A stretch of 32,766 nucleotides of DNA, from positions 1-32,766 of the forward strand of contig JAIOSU010000037.1 in the NCBI GenBank assembly GCA_021107455.1, read 5' to 3'. Under the pieces are notes generated by a model that was given only the letters and a program-made list of their open reading frames with translations, was not told the origin of the DNA and did not search any database. Within the stretch, counting starts at the first letter, position 1. Each line of letters starts with the position of its first letter. The stretch is from Clostridiales bacterium (lineage in GTDB: Bacteria; Bacillota; Clostridia; Peptostreptococcales; Acidaminobacteraceae). Positions 10,248 to 18,398 of this stretch are shown in pieces. The translations under genes were made by a program, and so were the position numbers.

Positions 10248-10556
10248 ATGGAAAGTACTTTAGGATTAATTCTTTATATGGGTTTCTTCTTCGGACTGAT
10301 GTATTTCTTGCTCGTCAGACCTCAAAAGAAGAAGACAAAACAATTGAACGAACTTAGAAGCAATATTCGTTCCGGTGATGTTGTAGTTACTATCGGAGGA
10401 ATCGTCGGAAAAGTGATGAGTGTCAAAGAAGATGAATTCGTACTTGAAGTAGGCGCTGCAAAAACGAAATTGACTTTCAAGAAATGGGCTATATCAGCGA
10501 TTGAAAAAGCTTCTGCAGAAGAAGTTGCTTCAGTTGATGTAGAGACGATTGAATAG
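10248..10556 (+). CDS. yajC: Preprotein translocase accessory subunit YajC
   Basis: A 102-residue single-span membrane protein. Residues 5-24 are hydrophobic (LGLILYMGFFFGLMYFLLV), followed at once by the family motif RPQKKKTKQLNELRSNIRSGDVV and the IGGIVGKV segment. YajC associates with SecDF and the SecYEG channel. The start at ATG 10248 is preceded by AAGGAGAG. secD and secF lie 2.2 kb downstream, separated by the SCIFF pair and a carbonic-anhydrase-like gene. A terminator follows immediately. Confidence 0.95.
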   Translation: MESTLGLILYMGFFFGLMYFLLVRPQKKKTKQLNELRSNIRSGDVVVTIGGIVGKVMSVKEDEFVLEVGAAKTKLTFKKWAISAIEKASAEEVASVDVETIE

Positions 10557-10571
10557 TTTTTGATCTGACTG

Positions 10572-10610
10572 AAAAAGACTTGCTCATCATGAGATAAGTC
10601 TTTTTTATTT
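10572..10610 (+). terminator. Intrinsic terminator after yajC
   Basis: AAAAAGACTT (10572-10581) pairs with AAGTCTTTTT (10596-10605), and an inner CTCAT/ATGAG stem surrounds a single-base loop region, so the hairpin is long with a small bulge. A T-rich tail (TTTTTTATTT, 10601-10610) follows. It separates yajC from the SCIFF genes. Confidence 0.8.
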
Positions 10611-10620
10611 GAAGGAATTA

Positions 10621-10629
10621 TGTTATAAT
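10621..10629 (+). promoter_or_regulatory. Extended -10 promoter for SCIFF genes
   Basis: TGTTATAAT at 10621-10629 is a perfect extended -10 (TG-n-TATAAT). The -35 region falls in the T-run of the preceding terminator and matches poorly. The predicted start near 10636 leaves about 43 bases before the scfA start codon. Confidence 0.55.
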
Positions 10630-10678
10630 ATCTTGTATTTTAGAGGTGAGACATTTAAATCATTTGGGAGGAACAACC

Positions 10679-10819
10679 ATGAAACATATCAAAACATTAA
10701 ATACGGGGTCTTTAAAGAGTTCCGCTGCACACGGTGGATGTGGGGAGTGTCAAACATCTTGCCAATCAGCTTGTAAAACTTCATGTACGGTAGGCAATCA
10801 AGAGTGCGAAAATAAATAA
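10679..10819 (+). CDS. scfA: SCIFF peptide precursor (six cysteines in forty-five residues)
   Basis: A 46-residue ribosomally made peptide with the almost invariant SCIFF leader MKHIKTLNTGSLKSSAAHGG and six cysteines at 21, 24, 28, 32, 36 and 43. The family defines a RiPP precursor in nearly all Clostridia whose Cys residues are joined to acceptor residues as thioethers by the radical-SAM maturase encoded next door. Thr35-type acceptor chemistry is known from the Clostridium thermocellum homologue; here Thr and Ser residues lie between cysteines (CQTSCQSACKTSCT). GGGAGG (10665-10670) precedes ATG 10679. A terminator separates it from the maturase, so the peptide is probably made in excess. 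Its biological role is unknown in the literature I can recall. Confidence 0.95.
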   Translation: MKHIKTLNTGSLKSSAAHGGCGECQTSCQSACKTSCTVGNQECENK

Positions 10820-10832
10820 TTAGAACTATTTA

Positions 10833-10860
10833 AAAAGCAGAGTGTACTCTGCTTTTCTTT
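10833..10860 (+). terminator. Terminator between SCIFF peptide and maturase
   Basis: AAAAGCAGAG (10833-10842) pairs perfectly with CTCTGCTTTT (10847-10856) around a TGTA loop, followed by CTTT. It stands between the precursor and enzyme genes with no promoter visible after it. It therefore likely lets only part of transcription continue, giving more substrate than enzyme. Confidence 0.75.
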
Positions 10861-10878
10861 ATGCAGACGGAGGAAAGT

Positions 10879-12231
10879 ATGATTCATAAGTTTATACAGG
10901 GTGATCTTTATTTTGTGCTGGACGTCAACAGTGGTGCAGTTCACGTGGTAGATGAGATTGTCTATGACGTTTTGGAGTATTACCCTAAACAATCACCAGT
11001 CGAGGTGATCAAGTCACTCAAAGACCGTTACTCTGAATCAGAGATCAGAGACGTTCTTGAAGATGTGGATTATTTGATTGAAAATGACATGCTGTACACG
11101 GATGATACTTATGTGAATTCCATTGAGTTCCAGCAAAGAAGTCCGATTGTAAAGGCGATGTGCCTTCATATTGCCCATGATTGCAACTTAAGATGTGAAT
11201 ACTGTTTCGCATCGCAAGGGGATTTTGAGGGGTCCAGATCCATGATGTCCTTTGAAGTCGGTAAAAAAGCACTCGACCTTTTGGTTGAAAAATCGGCAAA
11301 CCGTAGAAATCTTGAAGTGGATTTCTTTGGTGGTGAACCACTCATGAATTTTGAAGTGGTCAAGCAGCTGGTTCAGTATGGCAGAAGCATCGAAGCAGAA
11401 CATAATAAGAATTTCAGATTTACACTCACAACCAACGGAGTGCTTTTAAATGATGAAAACATTGCTTACATCAATGAGCACATGGAAAACGTCGTTTTAA
11501 GTATCGATGGCCGTAAGGAAGTGAATGATAAAATGAGATATACCATCAGCGGAGGGGGATCATATGATGTGATCGTTCCGAAATTCAAGCAATTGGTGGA
11601 CTCTCGTGGAGGAAAATCCTATTATGTGAGAGGGACTTTCACCAAGAACAATCTTGATTTTGCAGCGGATGTCATCCATATGGCGGATCTAGGATTCTCT
11701 AGTACTTCCGTGGAACCTGTAGTGGCCAGTCCATCAGATCCATACGCTCTCACAGATGAAGATCTTGAAATCATCAACAAAGAGTACGATAAGTTGGCAG
11801 AAGAGATCATTGCCAGAAAAAATACTGATAAAGAATTCAATTTTTTCCACTTTGCAATTGACATGTCACAGGGGCCTTGCGTTATAAAGCGTCTTTCAGG
11901 CTGCGGTGCGGGTTCTGAATACCTCGCAATCACACCCGAAGGTGACATATACCCATGTCATCAATTCGTAGGAGATGACCATTTCAAAATGGGCAATGTC
12001 ATGGCTGGCATTCTCGATTTCGGACTGACAAAAGAATTCAAGAACGCTCATGTCTACAATAAAGAAAAGTGCAGAAGCTGTTGGGCGAAGTTCTATTGCA
12101 GTGGTGGTTGCCATGCCAACGCTTACAATTTCAACAATGACATCTATGTTCCTTATGATTTGGGATGTGAGATGGAAAAGAAGCGAATTGAGAATTCCAT
12201 ATACATTTATGGAAAGCTGAATCAGGAGTAA
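10879..12231 (+). CDS. scfB: Thioether cross-link-forming SCIFF peptide maturase (radical SAM/SPASM)
   Basis: A 450-residue cytoplasmic radical-SAM enzyme that forms Cys thioether links in the SCIFF peptide. The first 90 residues form a peptide-recognition-like domain (MIHKFIQGDLYFVLDVNSGAVHVVDE, RRE type). The radical-SAM core carries CNLRCEYC with cluster cysteines 102, 106 and 109, then the FFGGEPLMNF motif and TTNGVLL. The C-terminal SPASM region has CGAG, IYPCHQF, CRSCWAKFYCSGGCHANA and a final LGCEME, enough cysteines for two auxiliary [4Fe-4S] clusters. I start it at ATG 10879, preceded by GGAGG, because this gives the conserved N terminus; an upstream in-frame ATG at 10861 lies in the terminator tail. 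Pairing with the precursor makes the assignment firm. Confidence 0.95.
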   Translation: MIHKFIQGDLYFVLDVNSGAVHVVDEIVYDVLEYYPKQSPVEVIKSLKDRYSESEIRDVLEDVDYLIENDMLYTDDTYVNSIEFQQRSPIVKAMCLHIAHDCNLRCEYCFASQGDFEGSRSMMSFEVGKKALDLLVEKSANRRNLEVDFFGGEPLMNFEVVKQLVQYGRSIEAEHNKNFRFTLTTNGVLLNDENIAYINEHMENVVLSIDGRKEVNDKMRYTISGGGSYDVIVPKFKQLVDSRGGKSYYVRGTFTKNNLDFAADVIHMADLGFSSTSVEPVVASPSDPYALTDEDLEIINKEYDKLAEEIIARKNTDKEFNFFHFAIDMSQGPCVIKRLSGCGAGSEYLAITPEGDIYPCHQFVGDDHFKMGNVMAGILDFGLTKEFKNAHVYNKEKCRSCWAKFYCSGGCHANAYNFNNDIYVPYDLGCEMEKKRIENSIYIYGKLNQE

Positions 12232-12251
12232 CATGGTAAGGAGGCGGTATC

Positions 12252-12758
12252 ATGATCAGAACTTTTAAGGCTTTTTCGCCTGAAATGGATGAGACAAACT
12301 TTTTAGCTGAGACTGCTGTGCTCATCGGGCAAGTTTTTATGGAAGAACATGCAAACGTTTGGTATAATACAGTAGTTAGGGGTGACGTGGAACCTATTAA
12401 AATCGGCAAAAACTCCAATGTGCAGGATTTGGTGATGGTTCACACGAGTAGTGGTTTTCCGGTTACGATCGGAAATGACGTCACAATAGGTCATAGCGCT
12501 ACAATTCACGGCTGTACGATTGAATCCAATGTACTCGTTGGAATGGGTGCCATTATACTAGATGGTGCCCATATCGAAAGTGACGTGATAGTGGGTGCAG
12601 GATCGCTTATTCCCCCGGGCAAGAGAATTCCATCGAAGTCTTTGGTTATGGGCTCGCCAGCTAAAGTTGTCAGAACGCTTTCAGAGGAAGAAATAGAGAG
12701 CATTGGAAAATCTGCACACCATTATGTGGAATTGTCAAAACAATACATTCAGAAATAG
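12252..12758 (+). CDS. Gamma-carbonic anhydrase-family hexapeptide protein
   Basis: A 168-residue left-handed beta-helix protein of the gamma-carbonic anhydrase (YrdA/PaaY-like) family. Hexapeptide repeats run from about 30 to 140. Candidate zinc-binding histidines are in VMVHTSSG and in IGHSATIHGC, the conserved three-His pattern spread over adjacent subunits of a trimer. It ends with a helical tail (EEEIESIGKSAHHYVELSKQ). Many members are annotated only as carbonic anhydrase-like, and their activity varies. The start is ATG 12252 behind AAGGAGGCGG, 20 bases after the maturase, and secD follows 12 bases later, so it shares the operon but no functional link is evident. Confidence 0.9.
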   Translation: MIRTFKAFSPEMDETNFLAETAVLIGQVFMEEHANVWYNTVVRGDVEPIKIGKNSNVQDLVMVHTSSGFPVTIGNDVTIGHSATIHGCTIESNVLVGMGAIILDGAHIESDVIVGAGSLIPPGKRIPSKSLVMGSPAKVVRTLSEEEIESIGKSAHHYVELSKQYIQK

Positions 12759-12770
12759 GGAGGCTTCCAA

Positions 12771-14066
12771 ATGAAAGGAAAAAATACGCTCTTATTTTTC
12801 CTAATTGTCGCATTGATTGCGGGCACAGCATTTGTCGCAGTCAATGGTTTAACGATCGGTTCGTTAGCAATTGAACCAGTGGGCGATGCCATGAAATTAG
12901 GACTGGACATTAAGGGTGGCGTTGTAGTTGTCTACGAAGCGCAAACCGAAGAGGAAGGTGCTGATCTGGCACGAACCATGGAACAAACCAAACAAATCAT
13001 CAGTAGACGTGTCAATGAACTTGGACTGACTGAACCTATCATAACACTTCAAGGTGATGATCGAATCAGAATCGAACTTCCGGGTGTGGATAATGCCCAG
13101 GATGCCATTGACATCATAGGAAAGACAGCACTTCTCGAATTTGGACTCGTTACAGGTCCTGTTCCAGCTATTGAAGGATTGCCTGCAACTACTATCGATT
13201 ATGAGACTATTCTTACAGGTACGAATATTTCAGATGCTTTCGTGTCACAAGATGAATTCAATGCACCTGTCGTGTCACTTGAATTTGATGCAGTAGGTAC
13301 AGACTTGTTTTTTGAAGGCACAAAAAAAGCTATAGACAATCCGGACAAATCAGGACAAATCGCAATTATTTTAGATGGTGAAATTATTTCAGCACCATAT
13401 ACGAGAATCGTTATTTCAGATGGTAAAGCCATTATTCAAGGCAGCTTCAGTTATGAATCAGCCAACAATTTGGCGATGCTTATCAGAGGCGGTGCCCTCC
13501 CGGTTCAACTTGATGAAATTCAAACTTCTGTCATCGGACCAACACTAGGACTTGACTCGCTCAAATCGGCGATTAATGCAGCTATCGTAGGATTGTTGTT
13601 GGTTGTCGGTTTCATGATCATTTTTTATAGAATTCCAGGGATTATCGCTTCAATCGCATTGACGCTTTATGCTTGTATCATTGTTTTTGCGATGATCGGT
13701 TTCAACGCGACATTGACACTTCCAGGTGTTGCCGGTATTGTACTCTCGCTTGGTATGGCAGTGGATGCCAATGTCATCATATTTGAAAGACTCAAGGAAG
13801 AAATGAAATCTGGTAAATCGCTCAGAGCGAGTATTGATAGCGGCTTCCATAGAGGAATGCGCACAATCATCGACTCAAACGTTACGACATTCATCGCAGC
13901 ACTCATCTTATTTGCTTTTGGTGAAGGTCCGATCAAAGGTTTTGCAGTCACTTTGATGATCGGTATCGTTTCGAGTATGTTCACGGCAGTAATAATTACC
14001 AAAACACTTTTAAAACTGTCACTTGGATTTTCAGATCGTAAAAAACTTTATGGATCAAGGGGGTAG
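12771..14066 (+). CDS. secD: Protein translocase subunit SecD
   Basis: A 431-residue inner-membrane protein that works with SecF to use the proton gradient to complete protein export. An N-terminal membrane helix (about 7-27) is followed by the LGLDIKGGVVVVYEAQ motif and a large extracytoplasmic domain (about 45-260). Five further membrane helices span about 265-420, including the TLPGVAGIVLSLGMAVDANVI segment with conserved Asp-Ala-Asn. The periplasmic domain is shorter than in Escherichia coli SecD (615 residues), as usual in Clostridia. ATG 12771 follows GGGAGGC. It overlaps or abuts secF at its TAG. Confidence 0.97.
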   Translation: MKGKNTLLFFLIVALIAGTAFVAVNGLTIGSLAIEPVGDAMKLGLDIKGGVVVVYEAQTEEEGADLARTMEQTKQIISRRVNELGLTEPIITLQGDDRIRIELPGVDNAQDAIDIIGKTALLEFGLVTGPVPAIEGLPATTIDYETILTGTNISDAFVSQDEFNAPVVSLEFDAVGTDLFFEGTKKAIDNPDKSGQIAIILDGEIISAPYTRIVISDGKAIIQGSFSYESANNLAMLIRGGALPVQLDEIQTSVIGPTLGLDSLKSAINAAIVGLLLVVGFMIIFYRIPGIIASIALTLYACIIVFAMIGFNATLTLPGVAGIVLSLGMAVDANVIIFERLKEEMKSGKSLRASIDSGFHRGMRTIIDSNVTTFIAALILFAFGEGPIKGFAVTLMIGIVSSMFTAVIITKTLLKLSLGFSDRKKLYGSRG

Positions 14067-14071
14067 TGACG

Positions 14072-14962
14072 GTGAGAAATATAAATGTGACTAAAAGATA
14101 TAAATTGTGGTTTTCCATTTCAGGTGCTATCATCCTTGTCGGTTTGATCATAATGTTGATGAATGGCCTTAATTTTGGAATCGACTTCACAGGCGGAACA
14201 ATGATGCAAATCGATCTTGGCAAAACTGTTGAAGTATCTGAAATAAAAGATGTCATTGCGGATTTTGATCTGAATGCAGATATAGTACACGCAGGAGCGG
14301 AAAGCAATGAAGTGATCATCAAGACCAAAGCTTCCCTGAGCAACACTGAGAGAATTGAAATATTCGAGGTTCTCAAAGCGGAGTACGGCCTCGCCGATGA
14401 AGCTTTTAGAGGTGCGGAGCAATTCGGACCAGCCATTGGAGCTGAAATAAGAAATCGTGCACTTTTGGCGGTTGTCATCGCATCCGTAGCTATGCTTTTA
14501 TACATCTCTGTAAGATTTGAGACAGTATTTGGCCTTGCGGCTGTCATAGCACTTATTCATGACGTTTTGATCCTGCTTTCAATTTACGCGATTTTCAGAA
14601 TTTCAGTGAACTCATCATTTATCGCGGCAATCCTAACAATTGTTGGTTACTCAATCAATGATACCATTGTCGTATTTGACAGGGTTCGTGAGAATGTGAA
14701 AAGAGAAAAGGGTAAATCCCACTTTGAAGTGGCTGACATGTCCATCAGTCAGACTATAACTAGAACCATCAACACATCACTTACAACTTTGGTTGTTATC
14801 GGATCGCTTTTCGTATTTGGTGTGTCGTCCATCAGGGAGTTCGCATTCCCACTTCTCGCAGGAGTTGCTGTAGGAACTTATTCCTCAATATTCATCGCGA
14901 GTCCAGTATGGGCACTCTTAAGACATAAAATCAGCAGAAAAGACGCTTACGCTGCTAAATAA
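14072..14962 (+). CDS. secF: Protein translocase subunit SecF
   Basis: A protein of about 296 residues with a first membrane helix (about 11-30), the signature FGIDFTGGTMMQID, an extracytoplasmic domain (about 45-130) and five more membrane helices containing GYSINDTIVVFDRVREN. It is the partner of SecD; here the two are separate genes, not the SecDF fusion seen in Bacillus. Two GTG starts are possible. GTG 14066 overlaps the secD TAG and lies only two bases after GGGGG; GTG 14072 has an eight-base spacing and is preferred, losing two residues. A terminator follows the stop. Confidence 0.95.
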   Translation: MRNINVTKRYKLWFSISGAIILVGLIIMLMNGLNFGIDFTGGTMMQIDLGKTVEVSEIKDVIADFDLNADIVHAGAESNEVIIKTKASLSNTERIEIFEVLKAEYGLADEAFRGAEQFGPAIGAEIRNRALLAVVIASVAMLLYISVRFETVFGLAAVIALIHDVLILLSIYAIFRISVNSSFIAAILTIVGYSINDTIVVFDRVRENVKREKGKSHFEVADMSISQTITRTINTSLTTLVVIGSLFVFGVSSIREFAFPLLAGVAVGTYSSIFIASPVWALLRHKISRKDAYAAK

Positions 14963-14975
14963 TAGGGTATCAATG

Positions 14976-15009
14976 AAATGCGCAGTGGCTTTGTATCACT
15001 TGCGCATTT
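14976..15009 (+). terminator. Hairpin after secF, probable terminator
   Basis: AAATGCGCA (14976-14984) pairs with TGCGCATTT (15001-15009), with GTG/CAC extending the stem inward. An outer TAGGG/CCCTA pairing is also possible. The T-run after it is short (TTTT), so termination may be partial. Confidence 0.55.
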
Positions 15010-15042
15010 TAGCCCTATGTACATAAAAATTGGAGGTGTATT

Positions 15043-15444
15043 ATGCAATTTTATATCGTATTGTCCTTAATATTCGGAATATTGATCACTTTGTTCGCGC
15101 TTTTCAACTCGGCTGTTGTCGCAGTGAATTTCTTTTTTGCCGAAGTACAGATTCCACTTGCTCTCGTAATCATCGCTTCCGCTTTGATTGGTGCCATTAC
15201 TATGCTTATTTTCGACACGTTCAGACGTATCAAAGCCGGTAAAAATATGAAAGACATGACAAAAAAAGTGAGTGGATTTGAAAAAGAAATGTCTGCAAAG
15301 GATGAGACCATCCAAAAACTTGAAGATACACTCAAACAAAAAGAGCAGATTCTCAACAGTCAGGTTGAGATTATCGATGCACTTAAGATGAATCAAGAAA
15401 AGACAACAGTAAACAACGAAAATGAAAATGAAACGGTGATTTAA
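15043..15444 (+). CDS. LapA-domain membrane protein with coiled coil
   Basis: A 133-residue protein with two hydrophobic segments (about 2-22 and 34-58) typical of the lipopolysaccharide-assembly-protein-A domain (DUF1049), then a basic turn and a charged helical tail. The tail (about 65-120) has heptad-like KKVSGFEKEMSAKDETIQKLEDTLKQ character and is probably a coiled coil in the cytoplasm. In Gram-negatives LapA helps regulate lipopolysaccharide synthesis. Here, in an apparent Gram-positive, it is simply a small membrane scaffold of unknown role. ATG 15043 follows TTGGAGGTG. Its TAA overlaps the recJ start by one base. Confidence 0.85.
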   Translation: MQFYIVLSLIFGILITLFALFNSAVVAVNFFFAEVQIPLALVIIASALIGAITMLIFDTFRRIKAGKNMKDMTKKVSGFEKEMSAKDETIQKLEDTLKQKEQILNSQVEIIDALKMNQEKTTVNNENENETVI

Positions 15445-17744
15445 TGATATTTCAAAACGCGATATGGCAGTACCCGAAAATTGATGACAATAAAATAAAA
15501 GGCGTGATGAAAGTTTACAATTGTTCTGAAATTGTGGCTCAGTTGCTGATTGAACGCAAACTTGACACTAAAGAAAAGGTGGATCGGTTTTTGAATCCGA
15601 CACTTGAGGATTTACACGACCCTTTTCTGCTTTCGGATATGCCGCTTGCTTTTGAAAGAATCAAACTTGCAATAGAGCGCAAGGAATCCATCTGGATTTA
15701 TGGCGATTATGATGTGGACGGGATTACTAGTATAGTAATCCTCAGCAAGTATTTTGAATATGTCGGTCATCCTGCAAATTTTTATATTCCGAATAGGCAA
15801 GATGAAGGGTATGGCATCAGTGAGCAAGGACTGGAATGGATCAAATCGGAAGGTGGCGAACTTGTCATCACAGTGGACTGCGGAATTACCGCGGTTGAGC
15901 AAGCCCGGTTTGCATCGGAAATTGGACTTGATTTAATCATAACGGATCATCATGAATGTCAAGACGTTTTGCCTGATGCTGTTGCAGTAGTGAATCCGAA
16001 ACGTGGCGGATATCCATTTGACATGTTGGCCGGATGCGGAGTTGCGCTCAAATTGACTCAAGCCATGCTCGGGGAGGCGTTTTACTCATTTTATCCAAAT
16101 GTGATTGATATTGCCGCCCTTGGAACAGTAGCTGACATAGTGCCACTGGTCGATGAGAACAGAATCATCACACGAATCGGCCTCGAATACATGATGCACA
16201 CTTCAAATCCTGGAATCCAAGCCTTGATTTCCGAGGCGAATCTGACTGGCAAGGAAATTACATCCGGTCATATTGGATTTGTGATTGCACCAAGAATAAA
16301 TGCTTCTGGACGTATTGGCAACCCGAGCATCTCGGTTGAGATGTTGCTTGAAGATGATTATTTCAAAGCACTCGAAATTGCCAAAAAACTGAGTGAACTC
16401 AATAGTGAAAGACAAGCTCAAGAACGTGAGATCATGGAAGAAGCTGAAAACTATATTCAAAATTCAATTGATCTCGATCAAGCTAGAATTTTACTCGTGA
16501 TAGGAGAAAATTGGCATACTGGTATCATCGGAATTGTTGCATCGAAGCTTTCTGAAAGGTATTCCAGACCTACTGTGGTCCTCAATATAGACGGTGATAG
16601 CGCCAAAGGATCAGCGAGAAGCATTGAAGGCATCAGTATTTATGAAGTGCTGTTCTCATTCAAACACTTATTTGATAAGTTTGGGGGGCATGAGCAGGCT
16701 GCAGGACTAAGTCTCAGTCTTGAGAATGTCGAAATTTTAAAACATTCATTGCTGGAATATGGAATTCAGAATATTCCCAAATATAAATTGGTGGCATCGC
16801 GTCGTGTCAATGGCATTTTGAAGCCACACATGGTGACCCATCAATTGGTGGATGAGATAGAGAGTCTAAAGCCATTCGGTGTGGGCAATCCTAAACCACA
16901 ATTCGTATTTGAGAATTTGAAAATAGATGACTACCGATTGATCGGCAAAGGACAAAATCATCTGAAAATGGTTGTCAATGACGGGGTGCGTGTCTATGAT
17001 GCTCTTGCATTCAACAAGGCCGAATCAATCTCCGCACTTAGAAAAACAGATCGTATTCACCTTTTGCTCAATCTGGAAAAAAACAATTTCATGGGTGTTG
17101 AAACCATACAGCTTCTGGTTCAGGATTTGATCAAAGACAAGATGCCGATCAAGGAACATCTTGAAGCGAAGGTTCAAAACGCAATATATGAATTTTACAA
17201 GATAAATCAAACAGTGAGCATTGATTCAAAATTTACATCTGTGGATACATTTGATATAATGTTTCATGGTGCATGTGATTGGCCTTTGCTTGTTTATTCA
17301 CTGGAAGGGCTGATCGAGTTCAAGGATTACGTGATGCGAAGCAATATCACGAATTATACGATTCATTTCAATCACTTGGTGGAAAGAGAACGCCGAGAGG
17401 GTTATCTCGACGTGATTTTTATGCCTGTTGAATTTGGTGGTGAATCCGCATTCTACATTGATGGCGGACGATCGATCTCCAGTTTTATTCCCAACAGGGA
17501 AGATCTTGTATATTTTTATAAACAGAGTGCCGGATTCAAACAGACGACACTGCTTGTATTGGCTGACAAACTCAGAATGACTCAGTGTAAAATTTTATTT
17601 TGCCTTGATTTATTGAATCAGATGAACCTGCTCAACTATGAAATTTTCAATTCGTCACTTCAATTGAATTTTTTACCTAAACCTAAAAATAAGATGGATT
17701 TGGAACAAGTGCCTTTGTTTCAAAGTCTTTCTAGAGAAATATAA
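15444..17744 (+). CDS. recJ: Single-stranded-DNA-specific exonuclease RecJ
   Basis: A 766-residue cytoplasmic 5'-3' exonuclease of recombination and mismatch repair. The DHH phosphoesterase domain has DYDVDG (88-93), TVDCGIT, the DHH motif (168-170, ITDHHEC), CGVALKL and [11 protein letters not shown]. The DHHA1 nucleic-acid domain has GGHEQAAG (about 414-421), followed by an OB-fold (about 450-560). The C-terminal 200 residues are a Firmicutes-type extension (ending in a short winged-helix-like region) not present in E. coli RecJ of 577 residues; family members with similar length exist in Clostridia. Start at ATG 15444 overlaps the previous stop, so translation is likely coupled. Confidence 0.95.
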   Translation: MIFQNAIWQYPKIDDNKIKGVMKVYNCSEIVAQLLIERKLDTKEKVDRFLNPTLEDLHDPFLLSDMPLAFERIKLAIERKESIWIYGDYDVDGITSIVILSKYFEYVGHPANFYIPNRQDEGYGISEQGLEWIKSEGGELVITVDCGITAVEQARFASEIGLDLIITDHHECQDVLPDAVAVVNPKRGGYPFDMLAGCGVALKLTQAMLGEAFYSFYPNVIDIAALGTVADIVPLVDENRIITRIGLEYMMHTSNPGIQALISEANLTGKEITSGHIGFVIAPRINASGRIGNPSISVEMLLEDDYFKALEIAKKLSELNSERQAQEREIMEEAENYIQNSIDLDQARILLVIGENWHTGIIGIVASKLSERYSRPTVVLNIDGDSAKGSARSIEGISIYEVLFSFKHLFDKFGGHEQAAGLSLSLENVEILKHSLLEYGIQNIPKYKLVASRRVNGILKPHMVTHQLVDEIESLKPFGVGNPKPQFVFENLKIDDYRLIGKGQNHLKMVVNDGVRVYDALAFNKAESISALRKTDRIHLLLNLEKNNFMGVETIQLLVQDLIKDKMPIKEHLEAKVQNAIYEFYKINQTVSIDSKFTSVDTFDIMFHGACDWPLLVYSLEGLIEFKDYVMRSNITNYTIHFNHLVERERREGYLDVIFMPVEFGGESAFYIDGGRSISSFIPNREDLVYFYKQSAGFKQTTLLVLADKLRMTQCKILFCLDLLNQMNLLNYEIFNSSLQLNFLPKPKNKMDLEQVPLFQSLSREI

Positions 17745-17769
17745 ATTGAGTGAAATTAAGGAGGAACAC

Positions 17770-18288
17770 ATGGATATTAAATCAAAGATCAGAGTAATAG
17801 AAGATTTTCCAAAAGCGGGAATCAGTTTTAAGGATATAACGACATTGCTTCTTGATGGAGCGGCATACAGGGAAGCTGTACTTACATGTATCGATCAGCT
17901 TAAAGATGTCGAATACGATGTGATCATCGGACCAGAAGCCAGAGGATTCTTGCTCGGAGCACCTATGTCAGTAATAACTCAAAAGGGTTTTATACCGGTT
18001 AGAAAGCCTGGAAAATTGCCAGCTGAGACCATTCAACATGAATATGTCCTCGAGTATGGCACCGATATTTTAGAGATTCATAGAGACGCCATAAAACCGG
18101 GGGCAAAAGTACTGGTTGTGGACGACTTGCTCGCTACAGGCGGAACAGCCAAAGCTGTGTGTGAACTCGTTGAAAAATTGGGTGGTGTGGTAGCCGGACT
18201 CGCATTTCTCATCGAACTGGACTTCCTTGATGGAAGAAAAGTACTTGAAAAGTACGATGTATTTTCAGTAGTCTCATATGAGTCTTAA
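17770..18288 (+). CDS. apt: Adenine phosphoribosyltransferase
   Basis: A 172-residue cytoplasmic purine-salvage enzyme that makes AMP from adenine and PRPP. The N terminus [22 protein letters not shown], the [11 protein letters not shown] segment and the PRPP-binding motif [16 protein letters not shown] (about 114-129) are all family hallmarks. An in-frame ATG lies at 17746, but AAGGAGGAAC ends six bases before ATG 17770 and that start gives the standard length, so I use it. The gene sits between recJ and rel, a very common clostridial order. Confidence 0.97.
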   Translation: MDIKSKIRVIEDFPKAGISFKDITTLLLDGAAYREAVLTCIDQLKDVEYDVIIGPEARGFLLGAPMSVITQKGFIPVRKPGKLPAETIQHEYVLEYGTDILEIHRDAIKPGAKVLVVDDLLATGGTAKAVCELVEKLGGVVAGLAFLIELDFLDGRKVLEKYDVFSVVSYES

Positions 18289-18295
18289 AAAACAG

Positions 18296-18324
18296 TTGTA
18301 ATGCCTCTGATAAATCTGTAAAAT
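18296..18324 (+). promoter_or_regulatory. Candidate sigma-A promoter for rel
   Basis: TTGTAA (18296-18301) and TAAAAT (18319-18324) are separated by 17 bases, each four or five of six to consensus. Transcription would start near 18331, immediately before the 18335-18363 hairpin, giving the rel messenger a structured 5' end. Confidence 0.45.
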
Positions 18325-18334
18325 AAATGTAAAG

Positions 18335-18363
18335 TAGTCCGTTCAAATATTTTGGACGGACTA
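18335..18363 (+). terminator. Hairpin between apt and rel
   Basis: TAGTCCGTTCAAA (18335-18347) pairs with TTTGGACGGACTA (18351-18363), a 13-bp stem with one G-U pair and a three-base loop. The downstream tail (TTATTAATA) is AT-rich but lacks an unbroken T-run. It may end apt transcription inefficiently or act as a leader element of rel. Confidence 0.5.
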
Positions 18364-18398
18364 TTATTAATACGTAGAAAGTTGTAGATGGTGTGGTT

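Noticed and set aside
10861-10878. Upstream ATG for the SCIFF maturase
   Set aside because: The ATG at 10861 abuts the terminator tail with no ribosome site. ATG 10879 follows GGAGG and gives the conserved MIHKF start.
13996-14547. 183-codon reverse-strand ORF opposite the secD end and secF
   Set aside because: It mirrors a real gene on the + strand, shows no recognisable domain, and has low-complexity composition expected of an antisense shadow.
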